Below, piece by piece: positions 18,410-26,762 of a stretch of DNA of 64,000 nt. Every line of letters starts with the position of its first letter. Positions within the stretch are counted from its first letter, which is position 1. This stretch comes from Actinomadura citrea. GTDB taxonomy: Bacteria > Actinomycetota > Actinomycetes > Streptosporangiales > Streptosporangiaceae. Under the pieces are notes generated by a model. The model did no database searches. It was given only the letters and a program-made list of their open reading frames with translations, and was not told the origin of the DNA. The position numbers and the translations under genes are program-made. The stretch covers positions 1,984,001 through 2,048,000 of the forward strand of contig NZ_JACCBT010000001.1 of NCBI RefSeq assembly GCF_013409045.1, given 5' to 3'.

Positions 18410-19676
18410 CGGAGAGGCCGTTGGCGCCGGGGACCCGGATCAGGGTCGCCCCGAACAGGACGATCAGCCCCGACACCGCCAGCACGAACTGGGACGGCGG
18501 CAAGCCGAGCGGAGCCGCGCCGGCCCTCCTCAGGAGGTCGGCCGCGGCTCCCGCCACCAGCGCGGCCAGTGCCAGGCCGAACCGCAGGACGGCGTGGAAG
18601 GCCGTGAGGGCCAGGTTCCGGTTCACGCCGCTGAGCGACTCCTGAAGGTAGGTGATGCCGCCCACCAGGGCACTGGTCGCCGCCGCGCCGAACAGCACGG
18701 CTCCGATGAACGCCCACACCACCGTCCCGAGCAGGGCCATGAGGAAGATCACCACCCCCTGCACGGCCGTCCCGACCCGGATCTGCACCGCCAGGTTCCG
18801 CACCTTGCGGTGGATGATCAGCAGCCCGACGAGGGCGCCGACCCCGAACAGCACCACCAGCGTCCCGAACCCCACCGGGCCCGCCGCCAGGACGTTCCGC
18901 ACGAACACCACGCCCAGCGAGAACAGCGCGCCCAGCCCGAGCGACACCACCGCCACCCCCGGCAGGACGCCGCGCACCACGGGCAGCCGCACCGCCGAGA
19001 GGAGACCGCGGGGCGACGCCTCCTGCTCGCTGCGCTCGACCTCCCGCCGCTCGACCGGCCCCGGACCGAGATCGGGAATCGAGCGGATGGCGAAGTAGCA
19101 GCCCAGGTAGGTCAGGGCGTCGAGCCAGAACACCGCCACGTAGCGCCAGTGGCCTTCCAGGCCGATGTGCTGCGAGAAGTAGAGGATCAGCCCGAACGCG
19201 CCCGCCCCCACCGGGATCATCCCGTACGAGGTCGCCATCGTGATGCCGTTGGCGATCTCCAGCGTGCCGGTGTCGTGCCGGTTCTCCTCCTCCTCGATGA
19301 GGAACGGGATGGAGGCGTCCCGGGCCGGCAGGAAGATCAGGCCCGCAACCTCGATCATGAAGGCCCAGAAGTACACCCACACCAGCCACGGCACGATCGG
19401 CAGCGCCACCGCCATCCCCGTCTGGACGAGGGTCGACCACATCAGCACGCTCCGCCGCCGCCACCGCGTCACCACCCGCGCCGCCACCGGCGCGCCGAGC
19501 GCGGACGGGAGCAGCCGCAGCACCAGGACGCCGCCGACCGCCGTCGTGGAGTCGCTGAGCTCCAGCACGAAGTACATCAGCGCCAGCGTGCCCATCCAGT
19601 CGCCGAACGAGGACACCGTCTGGCCGACGATGAGCCGCCGGAAGTCGCGCTTGTTCAGCTGCTCCCTGAGTCCCAT
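18402..19676 (-). CDS. MFS transporter, DHA3-like
   Basis: A 424-residue transporter with about 10-12 membrane segments. The start FRRLIVGQTVSSFGDWMGTLAL is the usual TM1 of the macrolide-efflux/enterobactin exporter group (DHA3). The motif-A loop is VVTRWRRRSVLMWS. A charged cytoplasmic loop of about 25 residues (PVERREVERSEQEAS) separates the halves. The ATG at 19676 lies inside the last codons of the GT4 gene (22-bp overlap), so the two are cotranscribed and probably work on related envelope compounds. The substrate is unknown. Confidence 0.88.
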   Translation of the reverse strand: MGLREQLNKRDFRRLIVGQTVSSFGDWMGTLALMYFVLELSDSTTAVGGVLVLRLLPSALGAPVAARVVTRWRRRSVLMWSTLVQTGMAVALPIVPWLVWVYFWAFMIEVAGLIFLPARDASIPFLIEEEENRHDTGTLEIANGITMATSYGMIPVGAGAFGLILYFSQHIGLEGHWRYVAVFWLDALTYLGCYFAIRSIPDLGPGPVERREVERSEQEASPRGLLSAVRLPVVRGVLPGVAVVSLGLGALFSLGVVFVRNVLAAGPVGFGTLVVLFGVGALVGLLIIHRKVRNLAVQIRVGTAVQGVVIFLMALLGTVVWAFIGAVLFGAAATSALVGGITYLQESLSGVNRNLALTAFHAVLRFGLALAALVAGAAADLLRRAGAAPLGLPPSQFVLAVSGLIVLFGATLIRVPGANGLSAR

Positions 19677-20830
19677 GCGGGCTCCATCCCCGGTGTGTCG
19701 TGCTTGGGCGGCGCGTCGAGGACGGAGCCCTTCAGCAGGGCGGCGAGCCGGGCCGCGGCGGCGTCCCAGCTCCAGCGTTCGCACGTCCATCGCCGTCCCG
19801 CGGCCCCCATCGCGGCGGCGCGTGCGGGGGAGCCGAGCAGGCGGTGCAGGGCCAGGGCGATCTCGTCCGGTCCGGTGGCGTCGACCAGGACCCCCGTCCG
19901 GCCGTCGATCAGGGACTCGGGGCTGCCACCGGACCGGCCGACCACCACCGGAAGCCCCGCCGCGGACGCCTCCAGCACCGACAGGCCGAGCCCCTCGGTC
20001 TGAAGCCCGGCCCGGTCGTCGCGGCACGGCAGCGAGAACACGTCGGCGGCGGCGTAGTAGCGCGGCAGCTCCGCCGCGGAGACGGGCCCGGTCACCGTGA
20101 CCGTCCCGGGCGCCTCCCGGTCCGCCATCTCGGTGAGCCTGCGCCGCATCGGACCGTCCCCGACGATCACCAGCCGGGCGTCCGGGCGCCGGCGCACCAC
20201 GTCCGCCCACGCGCGGATCAGCATGTCGTGGCCCTTGCGCCGCACGAGCCGCGCGACGCTGAGCACCACCGGCCCGTCGCCGAGGCCGTGCCGGCGGCGG
20301 ACCGCCGTCCCGTCCAGCCCCGGCCGGAACCGCACGGTGTCCACCGCCCCGGCGAGCCGCGCCAGCCGCGTCCGGTCGCCGACGGCGTCCGTCAGCTCCG
20401 GCAGCGTGGTCGCGCTGAGATGGGTGAGGACGTCGAACGACCGCGCCGCCGTCCTGAGCGCCAGCCGCGTCGGCGGCGCACGGAACCACCCCAGCTCCTG
20501 CCCGTGCGCGGACCCGACCAGCCACCGCACCCCGGCCGCCCGCACCAGCGGCGCGTACATCCCGAAGGGCGCCGCCGCCGTGATCCACCCCGCCTCGACC
20601 CGATGCCGCACGACGAGCCGCCGCAGCCCCCGGAACAGCAGGTACGCGTGCCGCCGGACGACGGGGAACCCGAGATCGGCGTCGAACTCCGCGGCCCCCG
20701 GCCACGCGGGCGCCACGACGACCAGCCGGTCGGCGGGAAGCCGCCGCACCAACTCCCACGTGAACGTCTGCACCCCGCCGGGCTCCGGTGGAAAATGCCC
20801 GGTCAGCACCAACGTCCGTGGTATCTCCAT
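19655..20830 (-). CDS. GT4-family glycosyltransferase (PimB/PimC-like)
   Basis: A 391-residue glycosyltransferase with the GT-B fold. The N-terminal domain begins with TGHFPPEPGGVQTFTWELV, the acceptor-site glycine loop typical of phosphatidylinositol mannosyltransferases. The C-terminal domain has LSVARLVRRKGHDMLIRAW and the donor-site EX7E motif in EGLGLSVLEA. It probably transfers a sugar from a nucleotide donor to a lipid or polyol at the inner membrane face. The ATG at 20830 (MEIPRT) was chosen by family alignment; the frame is open upstream to 20983 but lacks family sequence. The MFS gene overlaps its 3' end. Confidence 0.88.
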   Translation of the reverse strand: MEIPRTLVLTGHFPPEPGGVQTFTWELVRRLPADRLVVVAPAWPGAAEFDADLGFPVVRRHAYLLFRGLRRLVVRHRVEAGWITAAAPFGMYAPLVRAAGVRWLVGSAHGQELGWFRAPPTRLALRTAARSFDVLTHLSATTLPELTDAVGDRTRLARLAGAVDTVRFRPGLDGTAVRRRHGLGDGPVVLSVARLVRRKGHDMLIRAWADVVRRRPDARLVIVGDGPMRRRLTEMADREAPGTVTVTGPVSAAELPRYYAAADVFSLPCRDDRAGLQTEGLGLSVLEASAAGLPVVVGRSGGSPESLIDGRTGVLVDATGPDEIALALHRLLGSPARAAAMGAAGRRWTCERWSWDAAAARLAALLKGSVLDAPPKHDTPGMEPAWDSGSS

Positions 20831-21075
20831 GCGTCCACGATTTCCCGCCCAGCCGCCCCCCAACCAACCCCCGGGCCACTCGTCGATATGCCCTTTACCA
20901 AGGTCACCGGCACAACCGCCCAAAGGCAAAGAAAAGGGTGCTGTCTTGAAGAGGTTGCTCATGGCACGGTAAACGAGTGACAAGTGAGCGAAGGGCGACC
21001 GGACGGACGAGGTGTGACCGGCCGAAGGCCCCGTTCGGCATCGGACACCGATGTGGCGTGTCCAGTCGAGCCGTC
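20831..21075. other. gap without a gene
   Basis: About 245 bp, with a locally AT-richer stretch near 20930-20970, upstream of the GT4-MFS pair. It probably contains their promoter. A minus-strand frame there, starting MSNLFKTAPF, is in frame with the glycosyltransferase but shows no family similarity. Confidence 0.4.
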
Positions 21076-21567
21076 TTATGGCCTCGCGGGGCCTTCGCCG
21101 ACAGTGAATGGGGCGTGGCCGGCCGGCACTTCGCTCGTCTGCAGGTCGGAGAACACCAGCGTCAGGTCATGTGCGTTGGTCTCGATGCGTACCTCGTGGA
21201 AGTCGATTCCAAGCGCCGCAGTCCATTTGTCGGCCGACTTCGACTCAGCGACCACGCTCGCCCCAGGATAGAGGACGTGCCATTTCACGCCCCAGAGATA
21301 GCCGTAGATATCAACGCCGCTCCGGTAGTCGGTGAGACGGTCGTCCAGCGACTCTGTCCAGGCATCAGCGGACAGGGTCGTCTGGCAGCGGGCCTCAACG
21401 CAGTACCGGAACAGGTACCGCAGATGGGCAGGACGAACGCCGGTCACAGGATCTCCGGACGGGCGGACGATGACCTCGTAGTCGCGCATGTAGTCGACAA
21501 ACCCGTGATAGACCACCGCCTGTTTGAAAACCTTGTCGAGCAGCTTCTGAAGGTCCACGGCATCCAT
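21076..21567 (-). CDS. conserved unknown protein, YxiG-like
   Basis: A 163-residue soluble protein resembling small YxiG-like proteins found in Bacillus and Streptomyces, with no known function. Visible stretches are VVYHGFVDYMRDYEVIV near the N-terminus and FHEVRIETNAHDLTLVFSDL in the middle. I chose the ATG at 21567 because TACAAC (21574-21579 on its strand) lies six bases upstream, as in leaderless genes; the frame extends six codons further. It is isolated from its neighbours by 60-80 bp. Confidence 0.6.
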   Translation of the reverse strand: MDAVDLQKLLDKVFKQAVVYHGFVDYMRDYEVIVRPSGDPVTGVRPAHLRYLFRYCVEARCQTTLSADAWTESLDDRLTDYRSGVDIYGYLWGVKWHVLYPGASVVAESKSADKWTAALGIDFHEVRIETNAHDLTLVFSDLQTSEVPAGHAPFTVGEGPARP

Positions 21568-21645
21568 GGCGAAGTTGTACACCAACCGTTCCGCAGAATG
21601 CGAATGTCAGGCCCACGCGCCGGAGCCCTGGCGGTCGCCCTCGCT

Positions 21646-22305
21646 TCAGGTGATTCGGGTCGCTTCCACCACGTCGTTGGTGTTCAAGGCGTGCACGGTG
21701 GCCTGCCAGCACTCGGACGGGCCGTAGTTGGCTCGGTCGAGGATGCATTCCCAGGAGGTCTCGATCTCGTTCCGCAGGTCGGGGGTCCAGTTTCGGATCG
21801 GGGCGTCGCGCAGTCCCGCTGCTCGTAGACGGGCGTCGAAAACGTCTTGTGCCTCCTCCCAGCGGGCGAAGGCGTCGTCCTCGGACTCGCCCGGCAGCCT
21901 CGGCATTCCCAGGGCCCTGTTCAGGACCAGATGCCACTCGTCGAAGTGTGAGAGGAGCACCCGCTCGCGCGGGACCCGGCAGGTGAGCAGTACCTGGCCG
22001 CGCGAGCGGCGGCAACTGTCGACCAGATGCTCGCGGCGGGTGCGTGCCCAGAGCCACAGTGCGCCCTCGCCGCTGGTCGGCAGGCGGGCCGCCATCATCC
22101 GGTGGATCCAGTCGTAGGCGTCCGTGAACTCGGCCTCCGCCAGGTCCGGGTCCGTCGTCAGGGTGCCCGTCGTGAGCAGGGCCTCGAACGCCTCGGCCGA
22201 CTGGACGGTGTGAAGCAGCAGCCGCTCCGCGTCGAGGTCGTAGCCCATCCGACCGGCGGGCACGGCCTGCTCGGGCTCGGCGTCGCGAACGGGAAAGGGG
22301 GGCAC
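21646..22305 (-). CDS. DUF3841-like protein
   Basis: A protein of up to 219 residues. The core from about residue 22 (LLLHTVQSAEAFEALLTTG) and the segment FTDAYDWIHRMMAARLP fit the DUF3841 family, whose function is unknown. It has many Trp residues and no membrane segment. The start is uncertain: GTG at 22305 lies 11 bp after the stop of the upstream gene, which suggests coupling, while ATG at 22248 gives a protein starting at the conserved part. It forms a likely operon with the 22316-23233 gene. Confidence 0.65.
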   Translation of the reverse strand: MPPFPVRDAEPEQAVPAGRMGYDLDAERLLLHTVQSAEAFEALLTTGTLTTDPDLAEAEFTDAYDWIHRMMAARLPTSGEGALWLWARTRREHLVDSCRRSRGQVLLTCRVPRERVLLSHFDEWHLVLNRALGMPRLPGESEDDAFARWEEAQDVFDARLRAAGLRDAPIRNWTPDLRNEIETSWECILDRANYGPSECWQATVHALNTNDVVEATRIT

Positions 22306-22315
22306 ACCCGGAGGG

Positions 22316-23233
22316 CTACTGGACGATGACGGTGGTCTGGGCGGCTTGTTCGTCTGCGGTCCAGCCGTCGTGGCCGGCGTTGGACTTCCAGTGCTTGCCC
22401 GCGTAGCGGACCTCGGTCAGGCCGTAGGCCTGGGCGTGGGTGACGGCCCAGCTCGCGACCGCCCAGCCCGAGCGGGGGTTGGTGACCTGGACCGCGTTCC
22501 ACGATTTCGGGTCGGACGGGGAGCCCGCCTTCAGGGGGCCGGGGCCGCCGACCTTGAGGCGGCTGCCGAAGGCGCGGCGCATCTCCAGGAGGGCCTCGGG
22601 GCGGCGGGACGTCGTCTTCTTGTCGGGCGGGTACCAGCAGCGGGCCGTGGCGGGCTCGCGGCCGGTGAAGGCGGTCGCGAGGAGCTTGCCGTCGGGCTCG
22701 TGCTGGGCGTAGGCGCGGCCGTCGGCGCTGCGCTGGACCTTCTGCGCCGCGTCGTGCAGGTCGCGGTCGAGGTAGTCCTTGACCTTGACGAGGGCGTCGA
22801 AGAACTTGCTGGTGGCCTGGACGGGGTCGCGGAGTTTGTCCGGCGTGCCCCAGCCCTGGGACGGGCGCTGCTGGAACATGCCCACCGAGTCGCGGTCGCC
22901 GTTCGGCAGGTTGTGGATGTGCGACTCCTGGATCGCGGTCGCGTAGGCGATCACCACGGCGCGTTCGGGGAGCTGCTTGCGGAACGCGACGGCGGCGACG
23001 GTGGCGGCGTTCGCGCCCTGCTCCAGGTCGAGCGGCATCTTGCCCAGGCTCGTGCGCACCTCGCAGCCGGACCCGTGCAGGTACGGGCGCGCTCGCTGGA
23101 AGGCCACGTAGACGCCCACGCCCACCAGCAGCACGACGACGCACAGGACCGCGGCCCAGCGGACGCCGCGCCGGCGGCGCCCGCCGCTCGCCCCCTCCTC
23201 GGGGCGCGCCTTCAACCTCGCCCAAACAGCCAC
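22316..23233 (-). CDS. membrane-anchored lysozyme-fold-like protein
   Basis: A 305-residue protein. A basic N-terminus ([10 protein letters not shown]) is followed by one membrane segment (about 26-45) and an extracytoplasmic domain. The domain carries TAIQESHIHNLPNGDRDSVG and FQQRPSQGWG, a motif set common in actinomycete cell-surface proteins with a lysozyme-like fold. The Glu in QES could be catalytic, but activity on peptidoglycan is inferred. I chose GTG at 23233: TACTGT (23240-23245, minus) is exactly six bases upstream. It starts only 44 bp from the divergent dapD start. Confidence 0.7.
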   Translation of the reverse strand: MAVWARLKARPEEGASGGRRRRGVRWAAVLCVVVLLVGVGVYVAFQRARPYLHGSGCEVRTSLGKMPLDLEQGANAATVAAVAFRKQLPERAVVIAYATAIQESHIHNLPNGDRDSVGMFQQRPSQGWGTPDKLRDPVQATSKFFDALVKVKDYLDRDLHDAAQKVQRSADGRAYAQHEPDGKLLATAFTGREPATARCWYPPDKKTTSRRPEALLEMRRAFGSRLKVGGPGPLKAGSPSDPKSWNAVQVTNPRSGWAVASWAVTHAQAYGLTEVRYAGKHWKSNAGHDGWTADEQAAQTTVIVQ

Positions 23234-23239
23234 GCGAAG

Positions 23240-23269
23240 ACAGTACTGGGAGATGGCCACCAGTAAGCT
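23240..23269. promoter_or_regulatory. back-to-back -10 boxes between the lysozyme-like gene and dapD
   Basis: TACTGT (23240-23245, minus strand) is six bases from the GTG at 23233. TAAGCT (23264-23269, plus) is eight bases from the dapD ATG at 23278. The start codons are 44 bp apart, so the -35 regions must overlap the opposite promoter. Confidence 0.6.
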
Positions 23270-23277
23270 CAGGAGGC

Positions 23278-24114
23278 ATGACCGAAACGTTCACCAGCCC
23301 GATCTCCGGCGACATCGACGAGTTGTGGGAGCGGCGCGCCGAGCTGACGCCCGACGACGCCGGGGCGCGCGCGGCGATCGTCGCCGCCGTCGACCAGCTC
23401 GACTCCGGGGAGGCCCGCGTGGCCCGGATCGACCCCGCGACCGACGAGGTGGTCGTCGACGAGCGGGCCAAGCGGGCGATCCTGCTGAGCTTCAAGGTCC
23501 TCGGCATGGCGCGATCGCAGGTGGGCGACTTCCGGTACCACGACCGCATCCCGTTGAAGACGCGCCTGGACGGCGTGCGCGTCGTGCCCGGCGCCATCGC
23601 GCGGTGGGGCGCCCATCTGGCGCCGGGCGTGGTGCTGATGCCGTCGTTCACCAACATCGGCGCCTACGTCGACTCCGGGACGATGGTCGACACCTGGGCC
23701 ACCGTGGGGTCGTGCGCGCAGGTCGGCAAGAACGTCCACCTGTCGGGCGGCGTCGGCATCGGCGGCGTGCTGGAGCCGCCGAACGCCAAGCCGGTGGTCA
23801 TCGAGGACGAGGCGATGATCGGCAGCCGGTCCATGATCGTCGAGGGGGCGCGGGTCGGGCGCGGCGCCGTCGTCGGGTCGGGGACGAACCTGTCGGCGTC
23901 CATGCCGGTCATCGACGTCGAGACGGGCGAGGAGATCAGCCGCGGGCGCATCCCCGACTGGTGCGTCGCGGTGGGCGGCACCCGTTACAAGGAGTTCAAG
24001 GGCGGCACGTTCGGGCTTCCGGCGGTGCTGATCCTCAAGCGGCTGGAGGAGGGGCAGCGCCACGACAAGGCGTCCCTCAACGACATCCTCCGCGACCACG
24101 GCATCAACACCTGA
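23278..24114 (+). CDS. dapD: 2,3,4,5-tetrahydropyridine-2,6-dicarboxylate N-succinyltransferase
   Basis: A 278-residue enzyme that adds succinyl from succinyl-CoA to tetrahydrodipicolinate in the lysine/diaminopimelate pathway. The left-handed beta-helix region contains the near-invariant NIGAYVDSGTMVDTWATVGS and CAQVGKNVHLSGGVGIGG blocks. These blocks and the length match the Escherichia coli type of DapD rather than the longer form I know from mycobacteria. The ATG follows CAGGAGG. It overlaps the convergent phosphopantetheinyl transferase gene by 11 bp. dapE, the desuccinylase acting two steps later, lies 0.7 kb downstream. Confidence 0.95.
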   Translation: MTETFTSPISGDIDELWERRAELTPDDAGARAAIVAAVDQLDSGEARVARIDPATDEVVVDERAKRAILLSFKVLGMARSQVGDFRYHDRIPLKTRLDGVRVVPGAIARWGAHLAPGVVLMPSFTNIGAYVDSGTMVDTWATVGSCAQVGKNVHLSGGVGIGGVLEPPNAKPVVIEDEAMIGSRSMIVEGARVGRGAVVGSGTNLSASMPVIDVETGEEISRGRIPDWCVAVGGTRYKEFKGGTFGLPAVLILKRLEEGQRHDKASLNDILRDHGINT

Positions 24115-24793
24115 GCGGGAACTCGGCGAGCCTGAGGGGACGGTCGGTGAGGACGGCGGCCGAGGCGGCGTAACCGGGGCCCGCGTCCAGGTCGGCGAGC
24201 CGGACGGGGGAGACGGCCGCCTCGCCCTCCCAGGCGACGACCTCGGGGGGCTCGTCGGGGCCGGAGACGTGGATGGCGGTCATCGGGGCGGCCAGGCCGT
24301 GGCCGGTGGCCTTCAGGAGCGCCTCCTTGCGGCTCCAGTAGGCGTGGAAGCCGCGTTTCCGGTCGGCCATGGTCCTGAGTACCTCCGCTTCGGCGGCGGT
24401 GAGGACCATCCGGGAGAGGCTGTCGACGTCGCGGTCGCTCTCCTGCTCCACGTCCGCCCCGACTTCGGCGCCCTCGACCAGGACGAGCAGGACGCGGTCG
24501 CCCGAGTGGGAGAGCGAGAAGTCCAGGCCGCTGCCGGGCAGGCGCGGCTTGCCGTGCGCGTCGCCGCAGTGGGGGCAGCCGGTGGTGAAGTGCAGGTCGT
24601 GCGGGGGCCGGCCGGTGGCCTCGGCGAGGACCGTGCGCGCGAGGAACCGCCCGGTGACGAACCGGGCCTTGTCCTCGGCGCGCATGAACCGCGCGTAGCG
24701 GTCGCGCTCCCCGTCGTCCAGGAGGTCGCGCATCCGGGGGTCGTCGGCGGGACGCGCCCAATGGACGGCGCACTCCAGTACGGGCATCTCCAC
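24104..24793 (-). CDS. 4'-phosphopantetheinyl transferase, Sfp type
   Basis: A 229-residue enzyme that loads the phosphopantetheine arm from CoA onto carrier proteins of polyketide, peptide or fatty acid synthases. The diagnostic motifs are GADVE (magnesium site), FSLSHSGDRVLLV before it, and WSRKEALLKATG after it. It is likely a cell-wide activator, since no synthase lies nearby. I chose GTG at 24793 because TATCAT (24801-24806, minus) is seven bases upstream; ATG at 24787 is the alternative. It is divergent from dapE with only 27 bp between start codons. Confidence 0.92.
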   Translation of the reverse strand: MEMPVLECAVHWARPADDPRMRDLLDDGERDRYARFMRAEDKARFVTGRFLARTVLAEATGRPPHDLHFTTGCPHCGDAHGKPRLPGSGLDFSLSHSGDRVLLVLVEGAEVGADVEQESDRDVDSLSRMVLTAAEAEVLRTMADRKRGFHAYWSRKEALLKATGHGLAAPMTAIHVSGPDEPPEVVAWEGEAAVSPVRLADLDAGPGYAASAAVLTDRPLRLAEFPLRC

Positions 24794-24800
24794 GAACGCG

Positions 24801-24814
24801 ATGATAGATAACCT
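24801..24814. promoter_or_regulatory. abutting divergent -10 boxes between the PPTase gene and dapE
   Basis: TATCAT (24801-24806, minus) is seven bases before the PPTase GTG. TAACCT (24809-24814, plus) is six bases before the dapE ATG at 24821. The whole intergenic space is 27 bp, so each -35 element must lie inside the opposite gene. Confidence 0.6.
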
Positions 24815-24820
24815 TCGGCC

Positions 24821-25897
24821 ATGGGGCTTGATCTGTACTCGGACGTCGCGGGCCTGACGGCGGCGGTCGTCGACATCGAGTCGGTGAGCGGCGGGGAGGA
24901 ATCCCTGGCCGGAGCCGTCGAGGAGGCGCTGCGGACGCTGCCGCACCTGGCGGTGGAGCGCGTCGGCAACAACGTCGTCGCGCGCACCGATCTCGGACGG
25001 GCCGAACGCGTCGTGCTGGCGGGGCACCTCGACACCGTCCCGCTGAACGGCAACCTCCCCTCCCGCGTGGAGGGCGACCGGCTCTACGGCTGCGGCACCA
25101 CCGACATGAAGAGCGGCGTCGCGGTCGCGCTCCGGCTCGCCGCGACCGTCGAGGCGCCCAGCCGGGACGTCACCTACGTCTTCTACGACTGCGAGGAGGT
25201 CGAGGCCGCGCGCAACGGGCTGCGGCATCTCGCGGAGTCCCGGCCCGAACTGCTCGCGGGCGACTTCGCCGTGCTGATGGAGCCGACCGGCGGGTTGATC
25301 GAGGGCGGCTGCCAGGGCACGATGCGCGTCCAGATCACCGCGACGGGGGAGCGGGCGCACAGCGCTCGCGCCTGGATGGGGTCGAACGCGATCCACTCCG
25401 CCGGGGCGATCCTGGACGTCCTGCGCGCCTACGAGCCGTCACGTCCGGTCGTGGACGGGCTGGAGTACCACGAGGGCCTGAACGCGGTGTTCATCTCGGG
25501 TGGCGTCGCCGGGAACGTCATCCCGGACGAGTGCGTCGTCACCGTGAATTATCGGTTCGCGCCCGACAAGTCCCTCGCCGACGCGGAGGCGTACCTCAGG
25601 GAAATCTTCGCCGGCTTCCAGGTGACGGTCACCGACGGCGCGCCCGCCGCCCGCCCCGGGCTGAACCACCCGGCCGCCGCCGCGTTCGCCGCGATGAGCG
25701 GCGCCGAGGTCCGCGCCAAGCTCGGCTGGACGGACGTCGCCCGCTTCGCCGAACTCGGTGTCCCGGCCGTCAACTACGGCCCCGGCGAGCCGACCCTCGC
25801 GCACACACGGGACGAGTACGTCGAGATCCCCCTCATCGCCGAGTGCGAGCAACGTATGCGCACGTGGCTGGAGGGTCCCATTACCGTGGCTTCATGA
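24821..25897 (+). CDS. dapE: succinyl-diaminopimelate desuccinylase
   Basis: A 358-residue M20-family metallopeptidase that removes succinate from N-succinyl-LL-diaminopimelate. The metal-binding motifs are in order: AGHLDTVP, GCGTTDMKSG, the catalytic DCEEVEA and MEPTGG, with a C-terminal His in LAHTRDEYV. The middle lid domain contains TGERAHSARAWMG. TAACCT six bases before the ATG suggests a leaderless message. The stop overlaps the start of the LOG-family gene (ATGA), so these two are coupled. Together with dapD it supplies cell-wall diaminopimelate and lysine. Confidence 0.95.
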   Translation: MGLDLYSDVAGLTAAVVDIESVSGGEESLAGAVEEALRTLPHLAVERVGNNVVARTDLGRAERVVLAGHLDTVPLNGNLPSRVEGDRLYGCGTTDMKSGVAVALRLAATVEAPSRDVTYVFYDCEEVEAARNGLRHLAESRPELLAGDFAVLMEPTGGLIEGGCQGTMRVQITATGERAHSARAWMGSNAIHSAGAILDVLRAYEPSRPVVDGLEYHEGLNAVFISGGVAGNVIPDECVVTVNYRFAPDKSLADAEAYLREIFAGFQVTVTDGAPAARPGLNHPAAAAFAAMSGAEVRAKLGWTDVARFAELGVPAVNYGPGEPTLAHTRDEYVEIPLIAECEQRMRTWLEGPITVAS

Positions 25898-26694
25898 CAA
25901 CGGAAGTGAATTCCCGCTCGCGCCGGCAGGGGCCGGCCATGCTGCGGGGGCGGGCCGTCCCCCCGACCACGACCGACCAGCGGCTGCTCGACGGCCGCGG
26001 CCCGGTCGACTGGGTGCACGCCGACCCGTGGCGGGTACTGCGGATCCAGGCGGAGTTCGTCGAGGGCTTCGGCCTCCTCGCCGAGCTGCCGAAGGCCGTC
26101 AGCGTCTTCGGCAGCGCCCGCACCAAGCCGGACTCCCCGGAGTACGAGCTCGCCGTCGACATCGGCGCCCGCCTGCACGAGGCCGGCTACGCCGTCATCA
26201 CCGGCGGCGGCCCGGGGATCATGGAGGCGGCCAACAAGGGCTGCGACGAGAACGGCGGCCTGTCGGTCGGCCTCGGCATCGAGCTGCCGTTCGAGCAGAA
26301 GCTGAACGACCATCTCGACATCGGCCTGGAGTTCCGGTACTTCTTCGTCAGAAAGACGATGTTCGTCAAGTACTCGCAGGCCTTCGTCGTCCTGCCGGGC
26401 GGGTTCGGGACGCTGGACGAGCTGTTCGAGGCGATCACCCTCGTCCAGACCAAGAAGATCACCCGCTTCCCGATCGTGCTGGTCGGCACGCGGTTCTGGG
26501 GCGGCCTGCTCGACTGGGTCAAGGAGTCGATGCTGACCTCCGGCAAGATCTCGCCGCAGGACATCGACCTGTTCCACCTCACCGACGACCCGGAGGAGGT
26601 CGTCAAGATCATCATCGAGGGCCACACCCGGGCCCAGCAGGAGATCATCGAGTCCCGCGCCGCGGTCGAGGCGGCCGACAGCGCCGGGGAGTAG
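25894..26694 (+). CDS. LOG-family protein (TIGR00730), nucleotide monophosphate phosphoribohydrolase type
   Basis: A 266-residue Rossmann-like protein. GSARTKPDSPEYELA, GGGPGIMEAANKGC and PGGFGTLDELFE are the three family motifs; the last is the PGGxGTxxE signature of LOG proteins, which cleave ribose-5-phosphate from cytokinin or other nucleoside monophosphates. An N-terminal extension of about 60 residues (to LLAELPKAVSVFGS) distinguishes it from the shorter paralog at 38988. The ATG overlaps the dapE stop and also has TACCGT six bases upstream, so it may be both coupled and separately transcribed. Confidence 0.9.
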   Translation: MTTEVNSRSRRQGPAMLRGRAVPPTTTDQRLLDGRGPVDWVHADPWRVLRIQAEFVEGFGLLAELPKAVSVFGSARTKPDSPEYELAVDIGARLHEAGYAVITGGGPGIMEAANKGCDENGGLSVGLGIELPFEQKLNDHLDIGLEFRYFFVRKTMFVKYSQAFVVLPGGFGTLDELFEAITLVQTKKITRFPIVLVGTRFWGGLLDWVKESMLTSGKISPQDIDLFHLTDDPEEVVKIIIEGHTRAQQEIIESRAAVEAADSAGE

Positions 26695-26702
26695 CCCCCC
26701 GC

Positions 26703-26741
26703 CCTGGACCTGCATGATCGGCCCGATCATGCAGGTCCAGG
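26703..26741. terminator. long perfect inverted repeat between convergent genes
   Basis: A 19-bp stem without mismatch and a single-base centre at 26722 (arms 26703-26721 and 26723-26741). It lies nine bases after the LOG stop and before the end of the convergent 26763-27734 gene. Most likely a bidirectional terminator. A dimeric protein-binding site is possible. Confidence 0.8.
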
Positions 26742-26762
26742 CGATCCCCGTGCGCGGATCGG

